From an uncultured Clostridia bacterium (GTDB lineage: Bacteria; Bacillota; Clostridia; TANB77; CAG-508), in the NCBI GenBank assembly GCA_947630545.1, contig CANRHX010000014.1, forward strand, positions 1 to 40,832: a DNA stretch of 40,832 nucleotides, written 5' to 3'. Positions 25,133 to 36,684 of this stretch are shown piece by piece. The translations under genes and the position numbers were made by a program. Below the pieces are notes generated by a model. The model was given only the letters and a program-made list of their open reading frames with translations. It did no database searches and was not told the DNA's origin. Within the stretch, counting starts at the first letter, position 1. Every line of letters starts with the position of its first letter.

Positions 25133-26140
25133 ATGGAAGAAAATAATCTAATGAGTCCTAAACTTGAAAATGGTATTGAAGAAAAATTAGAGAATTCTTT
25201 AAGACCTCAAACACTACAAGAATATATAGGTCAAAACAAAGTAAAAGAAAATATGAAAATCTATATAGAAGCTGCTAAAAAAAGAGAAGAAGCACTAGAC
25301 CATGTGCTTCTTTATGGACCTCCAGGGCTTGGCAAAACAACACTTTCAAACATAATAGCAAATGAAATGAATTCAAACATAAAAATTACATCAGGGCCTG
25401 CCATAGAAAAGCCCGGTGACTTAGCTTCAATATTAACAAATTTACAAGAATATGACATTTTATTTATAGATGAAATACATAGATTAAATAAAAACATAGA
25501 AGAAATATTATATCCAGCAATGGAAGATTACACATTAGATATAATGATAGGTAAAGGGCCAAGTGCAAGATCAATTAGATTAGACTTACCTAAATTTACT
25601 TTAATTGGTGCAACTACAAAAGCAGGTTCTCTTACAACACCGCTTCGTGACAGATTTGGTATTGTACATAGATTAGAACTATACTCATTAGAAGATTTAA
25701 CAACAATAGTAAAAAGGACAAGCGATATCTTAAAAGTACAAATAGAAGAAGAAGCTGCAATAGAAATTGCAAGAAGGTCTAGGGGTACACCTAGAATAGC
25801 AAATAGGTTACTAAAAAGAGTAAGAGACTACGCAATGGTATTAGGAGATGGAAACGTAACACTAAAAATAGCAAAACATGCATTAAATAAGCTAGAAATA
25901 GATGAACTTGGATTAGATGAAATAGATAGAAAAATATTAAACACAATGATAGTTCAATACGCAGGGCGTCCAGTTGGAATAGAGGCATTGGCTGTAACAA
26001 TAGGAGAAGAGGTTGATACAATAGAAGATGTATATGAACCATATTTAATTCAATTAGGTTTCATATCTAGAACAATACGTGGTAGACAAGTCCTACCACC
26101 AGCATACAAACATTTGGGCTATGAATATAACATGGAATAA
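25133..26140 (+). CDS. ruvB: Holliday junction branch migration helicase RuvB
   Basis: The 335-residue AAA+ ATPase drives branch migration with Ruv[13 protein letters not shown] (about residues 23-34), Walker [10 protein letters not shown] (about 62-70), Walker [11 protein letters not shown] (about 109-118), sensor LIGATTKAG and the C-terminal winged helix with [18 protein letters not shown] and [11 protein letters not shown] are all complete. AAAGGA is upstream, separated by more than 10 nt from ATG 25133; a start at residue 7 is also possible. ruvA and ruvC are not adjacent here, so ruvB is detached from the usual ruvAB pair. Confidence 0.96.
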   Translation: MEENNLMSPKLENGIEEKLENSLRPQTLQEYIGQNKVKENMKIYIEAAKKREEALDHVLLYGPPGLGKTTLSNIIANEMNSNIKITSGPAIEKPGDLASILTNLQEYDILFIDEIHRLNKNIEEILYPAMEDYTLDIMIGKGPSARSIRLDLPKFTLIGATTKAGSLTTPLRDRFGIVHRLELYSLEDLTTIVKRTSDILKVQIEEEAAIEIARRSRGTPRIANRLLKRVRDYAMVLGDGNVTLKIAKHALNKLEIDELGLDEIDRKILNTMIVQYAGRPVGIEALAVTIGEEVDTIEDVYEPYLIQLGFISRTIRGRQVLPPAYKHLGYEYNME

Positions 26141-26194
26141 AATTAAATAATGTGTGAAAAATATAAATAGGTTTATTTCTATAGGAGGATGACA

Positions 26195-28936
26195 ATGACG
26201 ATTTGCAATAGAGATAAAAAGAATAAATACTATTTATATTTTACAATTGCCTTTTTAGTTGTTTGCGCTTTAGTTTTTGGATGGTATTTTCTATCAGGAA
26301 GAACATTTATATGGAGTGATGCCAACAATATTAATGCAAGTAAAGATGGCTATTCACAACACTATAGGGCAATTGTTTACTATTCAAAATACTTAAAAGA
26401 AATTATAAAAAATATTATTATTAATCATCAATTCATCATACCCAATTGGAATTTTAGTATAGGAGAAGGAGCAGACATATTAGGAACCTTAAATTATTAT
26501 GTAATAGGAGATCCTTTTACATTTTTATCTGTTCTAGTTCCTATTAAATTCATGTGGGTTTACTATGAACTAATAATAATTTTGAAAATATATTTATCTG
26601 GAATCTTCTTTTCACATTTATGTTTTAAAATGGGAAACAAAAATAAATATGCTATTTTAGCTGGCTCATTAACATATATGTTTTGTTTTTGGGCTATATA
26701 TAATGTAAATAGACATCCATTTTTTTTAAATCCAATGGTATATTTTCCTTTAATTATTCTAGGAATTGAAAAAATATTAAATAAGCAAAAGCCATATTTA
26801 TTTATAGGAATGGTATTTATATCAGCTTTAAGCAATTTCTATTTCTTTTATATGATAGTATTACTAACAATTATATACACTATAGTTAGATTAATATTAT
26901 TATACAAAAAGAATATAAAAGAAATAATAATAAATCTACTTAAAATTGCAGGTTTTTCAATTATTGGATTATTATTGTCAAGCATAGTATTTATGCCAGT
27001 TTGTTATATATTTTTATCAGACACTAGGATGTCATCTGGCATATCATTTAATTTAATATATCCTCTATCTTATTACATTAAATTACCATCGATTTTCTTT
27101 ACTACCAATTGTTCATATTGGATGTGTATGGGGTATAGTGCACCAACTATATTAGCAATTTATATGCTATTTAGAACTAAAAAACAAAATCTGCTATTGA
27201 AGATTTTATTTATTATTAGTATAATTATAATGCTAGTACCAGTGTTTGGACAAATTTTTAATGGCTTATCATATATGTGTAATAGATGGTGTTGGGCATT
27301 AGCTTTATTAGTTTCTTATATACTAGTTAAACAATGGGACAACTTACTTAGTATAAATACTAAAGATTGGAAGAAGATTTCAATATATTTAGCAATTTTT
27401 ATAGTAATATCTTTAGTATTTTCATACTCCAAAGACAAAAGTGTATTTGTGGCAGTTACAGTACAAATATTAATCGCACTATTTACCTTAATAAGGTTAT
27501 GTCCTAATTGGGATGATGAAGGAAAAAATAAAAAGAAACAAAAAGCATTATTAATAATGATAGTTTTAAGTATTGTAGTAAACGGTTCTGCATTTAATTG
27601 TGTATTTGGAAAAGATTATGCATCTGAAGGAGCAAAACTAAATGATTTAATAGCAAATTATGGAGAAGATGAAACTAAAGCTATAAAAGAGATTGCACAA
27701 GATGATAATATAAATCTTAAAAATGTAAGATTTTCAGGACGAAGTCTTACTCATAATGCAAATATATCAGCAGATATATCTTCTACACAGTATTATTGGA
27801 CAATATCCAATCCATATAATTCTGATTTTAGAAATTTGTTAGCGTTAAGAGAAAACAAAAATCATTATTATGAAGGCTATGATGATAGGACTATTTTAAA
27901 CACTCTGTCAAGTGTTTCATATTATGCTATTCCAAATGAAGATAAAAAAGGTGTACCTTATGGATTTGAATATAAAGAAAATAAAACAGAATTAAATTAT
28001 AAAATATACGAAAATAATAATAAATTACCTTTGGCTTATACGTATAATAATTATATTACTAGAGATGAATGGGATAAAATGAATGCTATAGAAAAACAAG
28101 AGTCAATGCTTCAAGCTGTAGTTTTAAAAAAAGACTTGGATAATATAGAAAAGAAAAAAGTAGAATTAACAAGTAATAAAATACCATATAGTATAAAGTA
28201 TAATGACAAAGGAATATCTTTAAATGATAATAAATTTGTAGTAACATCTGCTAATTCTAGTATTACACTAAACTTTAAAGGATTAGAAAAATGTGAAACA
28301 TATTTTTATATAAAAGGATTAAATTTTGAACCACCATCTGAATTTAAATTATCAAAAAGCACACTTTTTAAAAATAAAGCTACAAGTGCATCTTTACAAT
28401 GTAGTGCTTCAAATAAAGTAACAAAAACTATTGAGCATAATAATAAAAATAACCAGTATTATATAGGAAAACATGATTATGCTATCAATTTTAATTATTC
28501 AAAAAATGCTATAAATTCAGTAACTATTAAATTTTCTAAAGTAGGAATATATTCATATGATTCTATGGATATAATATGTCAACCAATGAAAAACTATGAA
28601 AGCCAAGTAAAAACTTTAAAAGCTTATAATGTTAAAAATCTAAAAATAGAAAATGATAATGTAAATTGTAAGGTATCTTTAAATGAACCAAAGTTTATAG
28701 TTTTTTCTATTCCATATGCAGAAGGTTGGAAAGCATATGTTGATGGAAAACAAGTAGATTTATTACAGGCAAATGTAAAAAATATGGGAATAGAGTTAAC
28801 AAAAGGAGAACATAATGTAGAATTGTATTATGAAACACCATTTTTAAAACTAGGAACAGCAATTTCTATAGTTACTTTTGTTTTTCTAATAATTTATATA
28901 TACTATGTAAGAAGGAAGAAATATAATGAAAATTAA
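26195..28936 (+). CDS. YfhO-family polytopic membrane protein (GT-C glycosyltransferase-like)
   Basis: The 913-residue protein has a first helix near residues 12-35, about ten more to about 450, a long extracytoplasmic domain (about 460-885) and a last membrane helix (about 888-905). The N-terminal loop contains WSDANNINASKDGYSQHYRAIVYY, the acidic loop of YfhO/GT-C proteins. Bacillus YfhO is needed for glycosylation of lipoteichoic acid, which fits the ltaS-like gene upstream. AGGAGG at 26183-26188 abuts an ATG at 26189, so the second ATG at 26195, 6 nt away, is the better start. It overlaps the next gene by 11 bp. Confidence 0.82.
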   Translation: MTICNRDKKNKYYLYFTIAFLVVCALVFGWYFLSGRTFIWSDANNINASKDGYSQHYRAIVYYSKYLKEIIKNIIINHQFIIPNWNFSIGEGADILGTLNYYVIGDPFTFLSVLVPIKFMWVYYELIIILKIYLSGIFFSHLCFKMGNKNKYAILAGSLTYMFCFWAIYNVNRHPFFLNPMVYFPLIILGIEKILNKQKPYLFIGMVFISALSNFYFFYMIVLLTIIYTIVRLILLYKKNIKEIIINLLKIAGFSIIGLLLSSIVFMPVCYIFLSDTRMSSGISFNLIYPLSYYIKLPSIFFTTNCSYWMCMGYSAPTILAIYMLFRTKKQNLLLKILFIISIIIMLVPVFGQIFNGLSYMCNRWCWALALLVSYILVKQWDNLLSINTKDWKKISIYLAIFIVISLVFSYSKDKSVFVAVTVQILIALFTLIRLCPNWDDEGKNKKKQKALLIMIVLSIVVNGSAFNCVFGKDYASEGAKLNDLIANYGEDETKAIKEIAQDDNINLKNVRFSGRSLTHNANISADISSTQYYWTISNPYNSDFRNLLALRENKNHYYEGYDDRTILNTLSSVSYYAIPNEDKKGVPYGFEYKENKTELNYKIYENNNKLPLAYTYNNYITRDEWDKMNAIEKQESMLQAVVLKKDLDNIEKKKVELTSNKIPYSIKYNDKGISLNDNKFVVTSANSSITLNFKGLEKCETYFYIKGLNFEPPSEFKLSKSTLFKNKATSASLQCSASNKVTKTIEHNNKNNQYYIGKHDYAINFNYSKNAINSVTIKFSKVGIYSYDSMDIICQPMKNYESQVKTLKAYNVKNLKIENDNVNCKVSLNEPKFIVFSIPYAEGWKAYVDGKQVDLLQANVKNMGIELTKGEHNVELYYETPFLKLGTAISIVTFVFLIIYIYYVRRKKYNEN

Positions 28937-30404
28937 GAAACAAATATGGTTTGAAGTAGTATTATTTATAAGCTTTGCAATATTTATAGGTTCAATAATA
29001 TTAAATAAATCTATAGGAGATATGGATGAATTATGGAATTATAATTTTGCAAATTGTGTTTCAAAAGGGCTTGTACCATACAAAGATTTTAGTATGGTAC
29101 AAACTCCATTACTTGCAATTATTGTAGGAATATGCTTAAAAATATTTTCAAATTCGTTAATAGTAATGAGAATTTTAGCTGTAATATTATGCAGCTCAAT
29201 AATGCTACTTATATATAAAATTTTAAACAAATTAAAAGTACATAAAAGTATAAATATACTAGCTACTGTTGCTTTATTATTCATGCTTTCTAATTATTTT
29301 TGTTTAGATTATGATTTCTTTGCATTATTTTTAACTTTAATATTAATTTACTTAGAATTATCATTAGATATGAATAAAAAATCTAGTAATCTAATTATAG
29401 GAATTATTGCAGGACTTATTTTTCTAACAAAGCAAACAATAGGAGCATTTGTTTGTTTTAGTATAGTTGCTTATAAATTGATTTTTGAAATTTATAAATA
29501 TAATAAAACTAAAAAGAAAATAGATATAAAAGGTATATTATATAGAATAGTAGGAGGTAGTATTCCTATAATTTTATTTGTAGTTTATTTAATTGCAAAT
29601 AATGCTTTTTATAGTTTTATAGATTATGCTGTTTTAGGAATAACTACATTTTCAAATAAAATAAGGTACAGTTATTTGTTAAGCAGTAAAGAAATAATAA
29701 TAAAAATATTAGCAATATATGTTCCAATTAATTTTGTTTTGATGCTAATATATTCATTAAAAAATAAAGATAGAAAATTATTTGTAATATTGGCACTAAG
29801 CTTATCAATGTTTATTGTAGCTTTTCCAATATCAGATAACATTCACTTTTTAATAGGAAGTGTACCAAGTCTAATAGGAAGTACATATTTATTAGAAAAA
29901 TTATTAAAAAAAGTATATACAGAAAAATTATTATTTATAAAGTCATTTTTAAAAGCATTTTCATATTTAGTTATTTTATATGTTTTAATAATGGGAGTAG
30001 TAAATGAATATGCATATATTAATACTGAAAAATACTATAGTAAATTAAAACATTATGAAGGAATACCAATTTCTAAAGAATTTGAAGATACAATTATATA
30101 TGTGGATAATTATATTACAAGTAATAATAGAAAAGTTTATATATTAAACTTTGATGCTGCAATTTACATGATACCAATTGATATTTATAATAAAAATTAT
30201 GATATGTTAATGAAAGGTAATTTTGGAAGTAGAGGAGATCAAGGACTTATAAATGATATTAAAGATACAAATAATGCAATATTTTTAGTTCTTAATCCTG
30301 AATTAAGTAAAAACTGGCAACATCCAACTACAGTTACTGATTATGTACAACAAAACTTAAAAAATATTGGAAATATAGGTAATTATGAAATTTATTCGAA
30401 ATAA
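28926..30404 (+). CDS. GT-C-fold membrane glycosyltransferase-like protein
   Basis: The 492-residue protein has about ten to eleven membrane helices and a short C-terminal extracytoplasmic domain (about residues 385-490). The first large loop reads SIGDMDELWNYNFANCVSKG, with the Asp-Glu pair, and then VPYKDFSMVQTPLL, as in PMT/RgtA-type glycosyltransferases that use polyprenyl-phosphate sugars. It overlaps the YfhO-like gene by 11 bp, so translation is probably coupled (AAGGAAG upstream). The likely job is adding sugar to a surface polymer or lipid; donor and acceptor are unknown. Confidence 0.72.
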   Translation: MKIKKQIWFEVVLFISFAIFIGSIILNKSIGDMDELWNYNFANCVSKGLVPYKDFSMVQTPLLAIIVGICLKIFSNSLIVMRILAVILCSSIMLLIYKILNKLKVHKSINILATVALLFMLSNYFCLDYDFFALFLTLILIYLELSLDMNKKSSNLIIGIIAGLIFLTKQTIGAFVCFSIVAYKLIFEIYKYNKTKKKIDIKGILYRIVGGSIPIILFVVYLIANNAFYSFIDYAVLGITTFSNKIRYSYLLSSKEIIIKILAIYVPINFVLMLIYSLKNKDRKLFVILALSLSMFIVAFPISDNIHFLIGSVPSLIGSTYLLEKLLKKVYTEKLLFIKSFLKAFSYLVILYVLIMGVVNEYAYINTEKYYSKLKHYEGIPISKEFEDTIIYVDNYITSNNRKVYILNFDAAIYMIPIDIYNKNYDMLMKGNFGSRGDQGLINDIKDTNNAIFLVLNPELSKNWQHPTTVTDYVQQNLKNIGNIGNYEIYSK

Positions 30405-30421
30405 TATTGGAGGAAATAAAT

Positions 30422-31003
30422 ATGAAACTTTTAATGCATGCTTGTTGTGCACCATGTAGTGTATATTGTATAAATAAATTAAGACAAGAAAGTATTGAAC
30501 CAACAATATATTGGTATAACCCAAATATTCATCCATATAAAGAATATGAAGCAAGAAGAGACTGCTTAAAAGAATATACTAAGTCTATAAACGTAAATTG
30601 TATAATTGAAGATGAATATGGATTAGATGAATTTTGTAAAAATGTATCAAGCAAATTAGAAAGCCGTTGTGTTGACTATTGTTATCCAGTAAGATTAAGA
30701 AAAACCTTTGAATATGCAAAGGAAAATGGGTATGATACAGTTTCTACAACATTGTTATACAGTATTTACCAAAATCATAATTTTATAAAAAACTATTGTG
30801 AGAAGTTAAGCAAAGAATATGGAGTAGATTTTTTATATAGAGATTTTAGATATGGGTTTTGGGAAGGACATGACAAAGCAAAGGAATTAGGACTTTATAT
30901 GCAAAAATATTGTGGATGTGTGTTTTCAGAAGAAGATAGATATGTAAGAAAAAAGAAAGACAATTTAAGTCTACCAGATGGATTTGAATGGAGAAGAAAA
31001 TAG
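30422..31003 (+). CDS. queH: Epoxyqueuosine reductase QueH
   Basis: The 193-residue protein performs the last step of queuosine synthesis, reducing epoxyqueuosine in tRNA. The N-terminus MKLLMHACCAPCSVYC carries the adjacent-Cys motif. YNPNIHPYKEYEARR, SRCVDYCYPVRL and YCGCVFSEEDRY follow, giving the Cys set that binds the iron-sulfur cluster and iron. GGAGGA at 30409-30414 places the start at ATG 30422, not the in-frame TTG within that site. It lies 17 nt after the GT-C gene and is followed closely by pepF. Confidence 0.93.
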   Translation: MKLLMHACCAPCSVYCINKLRQESIEPTIYWYNPNIHPYKEYEARRDCLKEYTKSINVNCIIEDEYGLDEFCKNVSSKLESRCVDYCYPVRLRKTFEYAKENGYDTVSTTLLYSIYQNHNFIKNYCEKLSKEYGVDFLYRDFRYGFWEGHDKAKELGLYMQKYCGCVFSEEDRYVRKKKDNLSLPDGFEWRRK

Positions 31004-31020
31004 GAAAGGACGATAATTAA

Positions 31021-32781
31021 ATGAAAAATCAATTTGAATGGAATTTAACAGACATTTTTAAAAATGAAAAGGAATTCGATAAGTCAGTAGAAGAATTATA
31101 CGAAATAATAGAAGATATTAAAAAATTTAAAGGAACATTAAGCCAAAGTGTGGATCAACTATATAATTGTTATAAAACTTATGAAAATGCAATAAGAATA
31201 GACGAAAAAGTATATTCTTATGCAATGCTTAAATATCATAAAGATATGAGCAATACAGATTCAATAAAGTTATATAAAAAAGTAGAAAAAATATCTACAG
31301 ATTTTGCCGAAGCGGTAAGTTTTATAGAACCAGAAATATCTAAAATTTCTGATGAAAAATTAGAAGAATATTTGAAAGATGAAAGATTAAAAGAGTTCGA
31401 AAAAGTCCTTAAAGATATAATTAAAGACAAAAAGCATATATTAAGTGAAGAAGTGGAAAAAGTAATTACAAAATATTCTGAAGTATTTGGAGTATCTGAA
31501 AATGCGTATGACATATTTACAACAACAGAATTTGAATTTCCAAGTATAAAGGATGAAGATGGAAAAGAATTAAAAATGACAAATGGCTTATATTCAAAAT
31601 ACATAAGAAGTTCTAATGTAAATATTAGAAAACAAGCATTTGAATCAATGTATTATTTATACAAAAAGCACATAAATACAATTACAGAATTATATCTATC
31701 TAGAGTTAAGAAAACAACAATTTCTGCTAGTATAAGAAACTATAAGTCATCACTAGATATGGTAACAAATACAGATGATTCAAGTGTAGAGGTTTATAAT
31801 TGCCTAATAAATGAAGTTAATAAAAATTTAAATCTAAATCACAAATATATGGAATTAAAAAGAAAACTATTAGGCGTTGAAAAACTTCACATGTATGATG
31901 TTTATACAAATACATTAGACGTAGAAGATGATTATATAGAATATACTGAAGCAAAGCAAACAGTGTTAGATGCTTTGGCTATTATGGGAGAACAATATAC
32001 AAACAAATTAAAAGAAGCATTTGAAAACAATTGGCTTGATGTATATGAAACTCCAAATAAAATGACTGGTGCATATAGTATGGGAGTTTATGGTGTACAT
32101 CCATTTGTATTATTAAATTTTGTAAATTCATCACGTGATATAACTACAATAGCTCATGAGTTAGGACATTCAATGCATAGTTACTATGCAAATAATGCTC
32201 AAAATTCAATAAATGCAAATTATACAATAATGGTTGCAGAAGTTGCATCAACTGTAAATGAAATTTTACTTGCAAGTTATTTGATAGATAAAGAAAAAGA
32301 TAATAAGAAAAAAGCAGCATTAATAAACGAACAATTAGATAATATTAGAGCAACGCTTTACCGTCAAGCTATGTTTGCAGAATTTGAAAAAGATATTCAT
32401 GCTAGAATAGAAAAAGGAGAGAGCTTAACATCAGAAAATTTGAATGATATATATTATGAGTTAGTTAAAAAATATTTTGGAGATTCTTGTGATATAGATG
32501 ATTTAATAAAATATGAATGGGCTAGAATTCCACACTTTTATAGTTGTTTCTATGTTTACAAATATGCAACAGGTATAACTTCTGCAATTGTAATAGCAAG
32601 CAAAATTTTATCTGGTGAAGCAGGTTATATTGATAAATATATAAACATGTTAAGTCAAGGAGGATCTAAAGGTTCACTTGAATTATTGCGTTCTGTTGAT
32701 GTGGATTTGGAAAAAGAAGAAACCTATGAAATTGCTTTTGATTACTTTAATAAAAGATTAAAACAACTTGAAGAAATATAA
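31021..32781 (+). CDS. pepF: Oligoendopeptidase F (M3 metallopeptidase)
   Basis: The 586-residue cytoplasmic zinc peptidase degrades oligopeptides. The HExxH motif is in TTIAHELGHSMHSYYA (about residues 374-389), with the third zinc ligand Glu in MVAEVASTVNEILL (about 403-416). The C-terminal HFYSCFYVYKYATG is also typical of PepF. Length is standard. GAAAGGAC precedes ATG 31021. It ends the run that starts with the ltaS-like gene. Confidence 0.94.
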   Translation: MKNQFEWNLTDIFKNEKEFDKSVEELYEIIEDIKKFKGTLSQSVDQLYNCYKTYENAIRIDEKVYSYAMLKYHKDMSNTDSIKLYKKVEKISTDFAEAVSFIEPEISKISDEKLEEYLKDERLKEFEKVLKDIIKDKKHILSEEVEKVITKYSEVFGVSENAYDIFTTTEFEFPSIKDEDGKELKMTNGLYSKYIRSSNVNIRKQAFESMYYLYKKHINTITELYLSRVKKTTISASIRNYKSSLDMVTNTDDSSVEVYNCLINEVNKNLNLNHKYMELKRKLLGVEKLHMYDVYTNTLDVEDDYIEYTEAKQTVLDALAIMGEQYTNKLKEAFENNWLDVYETPNKMTGAYSMGVYGVHPFVLLNFVNSSRDITTIAHELGHSMHSYYANNAQNSINANYTIMVAEVASTVNEILLASYLIDKEKDNKKKAALINEQLDNIRATLYRQAMFAEFEKDIHARIEKGESLTSENLNDIYYELVKKYFGDSCDIDDLIKYEWARIPHFYSCFYVYKYATGITSAIVIASKILSGEAGYIDKYINMLSQGGSKGSLELLRSVDVDLEKEETYEIAFDYFNKRLKQLEEI

Positions 32782-32808
32782 AAGATTTAGAAAAATACTT
32801 GAAAAATA

Positions 32809-32840
32809 AAACCACTTATGATAGAATTCATAAGTGGTTT
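32809..32840 (+). terminator. Hairpin between pepF and eno
   Basis: Perfect 12-bp stem (32809-32820 with 32829-32840), 8-nt loop. The tail AATAAG is not T-rich, so termination strength is uncertain. Confidence 0.65.
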
Positions 32841-32845
32841 AATAA

Positions 32846-34177
<1,332 letters not shown>

Positions 34178-34186
34178 TTATTTCTT

Positions 34187-34219
34187 AAAACCGTAGGTAT
34201 AAAATACTTACGGTTTTTT
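34187..34219 (+). terminator. Intrinsic terminator after eno
   Basis: 14-bp stem with one G-U (34187-34200 with 34204-34217), short loop, ending in a run of T. Confidence 0.9.
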
Positions 34220-34230
34220 TACGTGCTATA

Positions 34231-34259
34231 TTGACTTGTTATGTAAATTTTGATATAAT
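34231..34259 (+). promoter_or_regulatory. Promoter of the unknown gene between eno and pgk
   Basis: TTGACT at 34231-34236 and TATAAT at 34254-34259, spacing 17 nt, with an extended TG before the -10. Confidence 0.8.
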
Positions 34260-34289
34260 ATAGCGCAGATAAAAAAAGGAAAAAATATT

Positions 34290-35288
34290 ATGAAATTTGT
34301 AGAATTATTAGATGGTATTGAAACGCATTGGACAGTAAAGGAAAAAGTTAAATATTTATATAATGGAATTTGTAAAAATATAATATATGATGAAAGATTT
34401 ATGTATAGTCAAAATAAAGAATTATTAAATTCAATTTATAATAGAGAAGTAAATATAGATAATGATGAAGATACAAGGCTTATATGTAGAACTACGAATA
34501 AAATTTTTTTTCAGTTATTACAAAGATTAGGAATAAAATGTAAATTAATCTATAAAAATTCCTCGATAAAAAGACCAATAGAAGTACAAGATGTTGCACT
34601 TATATTTTGGGATGAAAATGGCGATAAATACTATACAAACATTATTGGAGATATCCAAAATTGTAGATATGGATTAAGATGTGAATATTTTGGTATTACA
34701 AAAAACTTATATGAAGATGCTCAAGATGTACAAGAAATTAGTCAGAAAGAGTTAAAGGAAATTGATTTAAAAACTGATTGCATAAATTATGATTATAACA
34801 ACATGGTATTTTCTTTATTAGTAGAAGAAGTTAAAAATACAAATAATTTCAAGAAATTTTTAAAAGAACAAGGAATTGATATAAAAAACATTACTCATGA
34901 AGATGTTCTAAAAAATAAAATACAGTATTTAACTAGATTAATAAAATTCAGAGATAAAACAGCTGGAGAAGATGAAAGAAAACAATTTTATAAAAAACTT
35001 TTTTGTGCTTCTGCCTTAGATAAATTTGAAAGCAAAAAATTTGATGCGTATGAGTTCATAAAAGAAAATAGCGATGGAGAATTAGACTGTTTATCCGTTA
35101 TCCAAATAAAATTATTAGATGGACCAATATATTATATATATTCAGATGAAGAAGAGACTTATGTACAAATTAGACCAGAAGAATTAAGCAAATTTGTAGA
35201 AGGATATAGAGAAAAAAGAAACAGAAAACTAGTTATACAAGAAGATTTTGAAAATAGAAATGATGATAAGGAAAATAATATACGTTAA
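34290..35288 (+). CDS. Unknown protein, possibly transglutaminase-like
   Basis: The 332-residue soluble protein is not recognised with certainty. The segment from about residues 18-130 (YLYNGICKNIIYDERF, then CRTTNKIFFQLLQRLGIKCKLI, then YYTNIIGDIQN) resembles the Cys-His-Asp order of transglutaminase-like proteases: Cys in a helix before a GIKC strand, Asp in GDIQN. The expected His is replaced, near VQDVALIF, by Asp. The C-terminal half is helical and charged. A consensus promoter and flanking terminators make it an independent unit between eno and pgk. The Shine-Dalgarno is weak. Alternative: an effector-like or degraded peptidase fold. Confidence 0.55.
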   Translation: MKFVELLDGIETHWTVKEKVKYLYNGICKNIIYDERFMYSQNKELLNSIYNREVNIDNDEDTRLICRTTNKIFFQLLQRLGIKCKLIYKNSSIKRPIEVQDVALIFWDENGDKYYTNIIGDIQNCRYGLRCEYFGITKNLYEDAQDVQEISQKELKEIDLKTDCINYDYNNMVFSLLVEEVKNTNNFKKFLKEQGIDIKNITHEDVLKNKIQYLTRLIKFRDKTAGEDERKQFYKKLFCASALDKFESKKFDAYEFIKENSDGELDCLSVIQIKLLDGPIYYIYSDEEETYVQIRPEELSKFVEGYREKRNRKLVIQEDFENRNDDKENNIR

Positions 35289-35304
35289 AAGTTAAAATAA
35301 AAAT

Positions 35305-35334
35305 AAAAGAATACTTGAAAAGTATTCTTTTTTG
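35305..35334 (+). terminator. Intrinsic terminator before pgk
   Basis: Perfect 11-bp stem (35305-35315 with 35321-35331), 5-nt loop, T-run. Confidence 0.85.
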
Positions 35335-35402
35335 TTATAAAATTGCATTATCTAATAAAATATGGTAAAAATAATTTTACCAAATCTAAGGAGGAAATAA
35401 AA

Positions 35403-36587
35403 ATGAGTAAAAAAACAGTAAAAGATATTGATTTGAAAGGAAAAAAAGTATTGGTAAGATGTGATTTTAATGTGCCAATGGATGAGGACAAAAATATAAC
35501 AGATACAACAAGAATAATTGCAGCTATACCAACAATAAAATATTTATTAGAAAATAATTGCAGTATAATTCTTTGCTCACATTTAGGAAGACCAAAAGGA
35601 GAATTTAAACCAGAATTTTCATTAAAACCTGTAGCAAAAGAACTATCTAAAATACTAGGAAAAGAAGTAGTAATGGCAAAAGATGTAATAGGAGAAGATG
35701 CTAAAGCAAAAGCAGCAGCATTAAAACCTGGAGAAGTAATGTTATTAGAAAATGTAAGATATCATAGAGAAGAGACAGACAATGATGAAACTTTTGCAAA
35801 AGAATTAGCAAGCATGGCAGAAGTATATGTAAATGATGCATTTGGTGCTGCACATAGAGCACATGCATCAACAGCAGGTGTAGCTAAATTCTTACCAGCA
35901 GTATCAGGATTCTTAATTGAAAAAGAATTACAATGTTTAGGAGAGGCAGTAAATAACCCAGAAAGACCATTTGTTGCAATATTAGGTGGAGCAAAAGTAT
36001 CAGATAAAATAGGTGTAATAGATAGCTTACTAGAAAAAGTAGATACATTATTAATAGGTGGAGGAATGGCATATACATTCTTTAAAGCACAAGGATATGA
36101 AGTTGGAAATTCAATATGTGAATTAGACAAATTAGATTTAGCAAAAGAAGCAATGGAAAAAGCAAAAGCTAAAGGAGTAAAATTAATACTTCCAGTAGAT
36201 ACAAAAGTAGGAAAAGAATATAAACCAGATACAGAAAGCAAAACAGTTCCTTGGACAGAAATTCCAGCAGATTGGGAAGGATTTGACATTGGAGAAGAAA
36301 CAATAAAAATGTTTTCAGAAGAAATAAAGAAAGCAAAAACTGTAATTTGGAATGGACCTTTAGGATTATTTGAGTTCCCACAATTCTCAGTTGGAACAAA
36401 CTCAATTGCAAGATTATTAGCAACAATCGATGCTAAAACAATAATAGGTGGTGGAGATTCAGCATCAGCCGTTAAAAATGCAGGATTAGCAGACAAAATG
36501 ACACATATATCAACAGGTGGTGGAGCATCACTAGAATTTTTGGAAGGAAAAAAATTACCAGGAATTGAATGCCTACTAGATAAATAG
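35403..36587 (+). CDS. pgk: Phosphoglycerate kinase
   Basis: The 394-residue enzyme transfers phosphate from 1,3-bisphosphoglycerate to [17 protein letters not shown] (about residues 13-26), [10 protein letters not shown] (about 58-67), [35 protein letters not shown] and GGGDSASAV (about 347) are all present. AAGGAGG at 35390-35396 defines ATG 35403; the frame stays open 60 nt further upstream but without a site. The stop codon is immediately followed by two copies of the palindromic repeat, and tpiA follows in the same direction. No gapA gene is in the window. Confidence 0.97.
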   Translation: MSKKTVKDIDLKGKKVLVRCDFNVPMDEDKNITDTTRIIAAIPTIKYLLENNCSIILCSHLGRPKGEFKPEFSLKPVAKELSKILGKEVVMAKDVIGEDAKAKAAALKPGEVMLLENVRYHREETDNDETFAKELASMAEVYVNDAFGAAHRAHASTAGVAKFLPAVSGFLIEKELQCLGEAVNNPERPFVAILGGAKVSDKIGVIDSLLEKVDTLLIGGGMAYTFFKAQGYEVGNSICELDKLDLAKEAMEKAKAKGVKLILPVDTKVGKEYKPDTESKTVPWTEIPADWEGFDIGEETIKMFSEEIKKAKTVIWNGPLGLFEFPQFSVGTNSIARLLATIDAKTIIGGGDSASAVKNAGLADKMTHISTGGGASLEFLEGKKLPGIECLLDK

Positions 36588-36652
36588 TGTGTCATCGGTT
36601 CCGGGTTTAAATGACACATTTTGTGTCACTGGTTCCGGGTTTGGTTGACACA
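36588..36652 (+). repeat. Two copies of the palindromic repeat between pgk and tpiA
   Basis: Units 36588-36618 and 36622-36652 have TGTGTCA/TGACACA ends and a GGTTCCGGGTTT core. They are spaced 34 bp, as in the ileS leader but in the opposite orientation. The first begins on the base after the pgk stop codon. Confidence 0.93.
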
Positions 36653-36684
36653 ATCGTAATTAAACATATAAAGGAGAGATTAAT

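Noticed and set aside
26189..26194. First ATG of the YfhO-like gene
   Set aside because: It directly abuts AGGAGG with no spacing; the second ATG at 26195 has the normal 6-nt gap.
35343..35402. N-terminal extension of pgk
   Set aside because: The family N-terminus starts at the ATG at 35403, which has AAGGAGG at the right distance; the upstream start has none.
35762..36619. 285-codon minus-strand ORF opposite pgk
   Set aside because: It is a shadow of the conserved pgk frame with no ribosome site and no recognisable protein.
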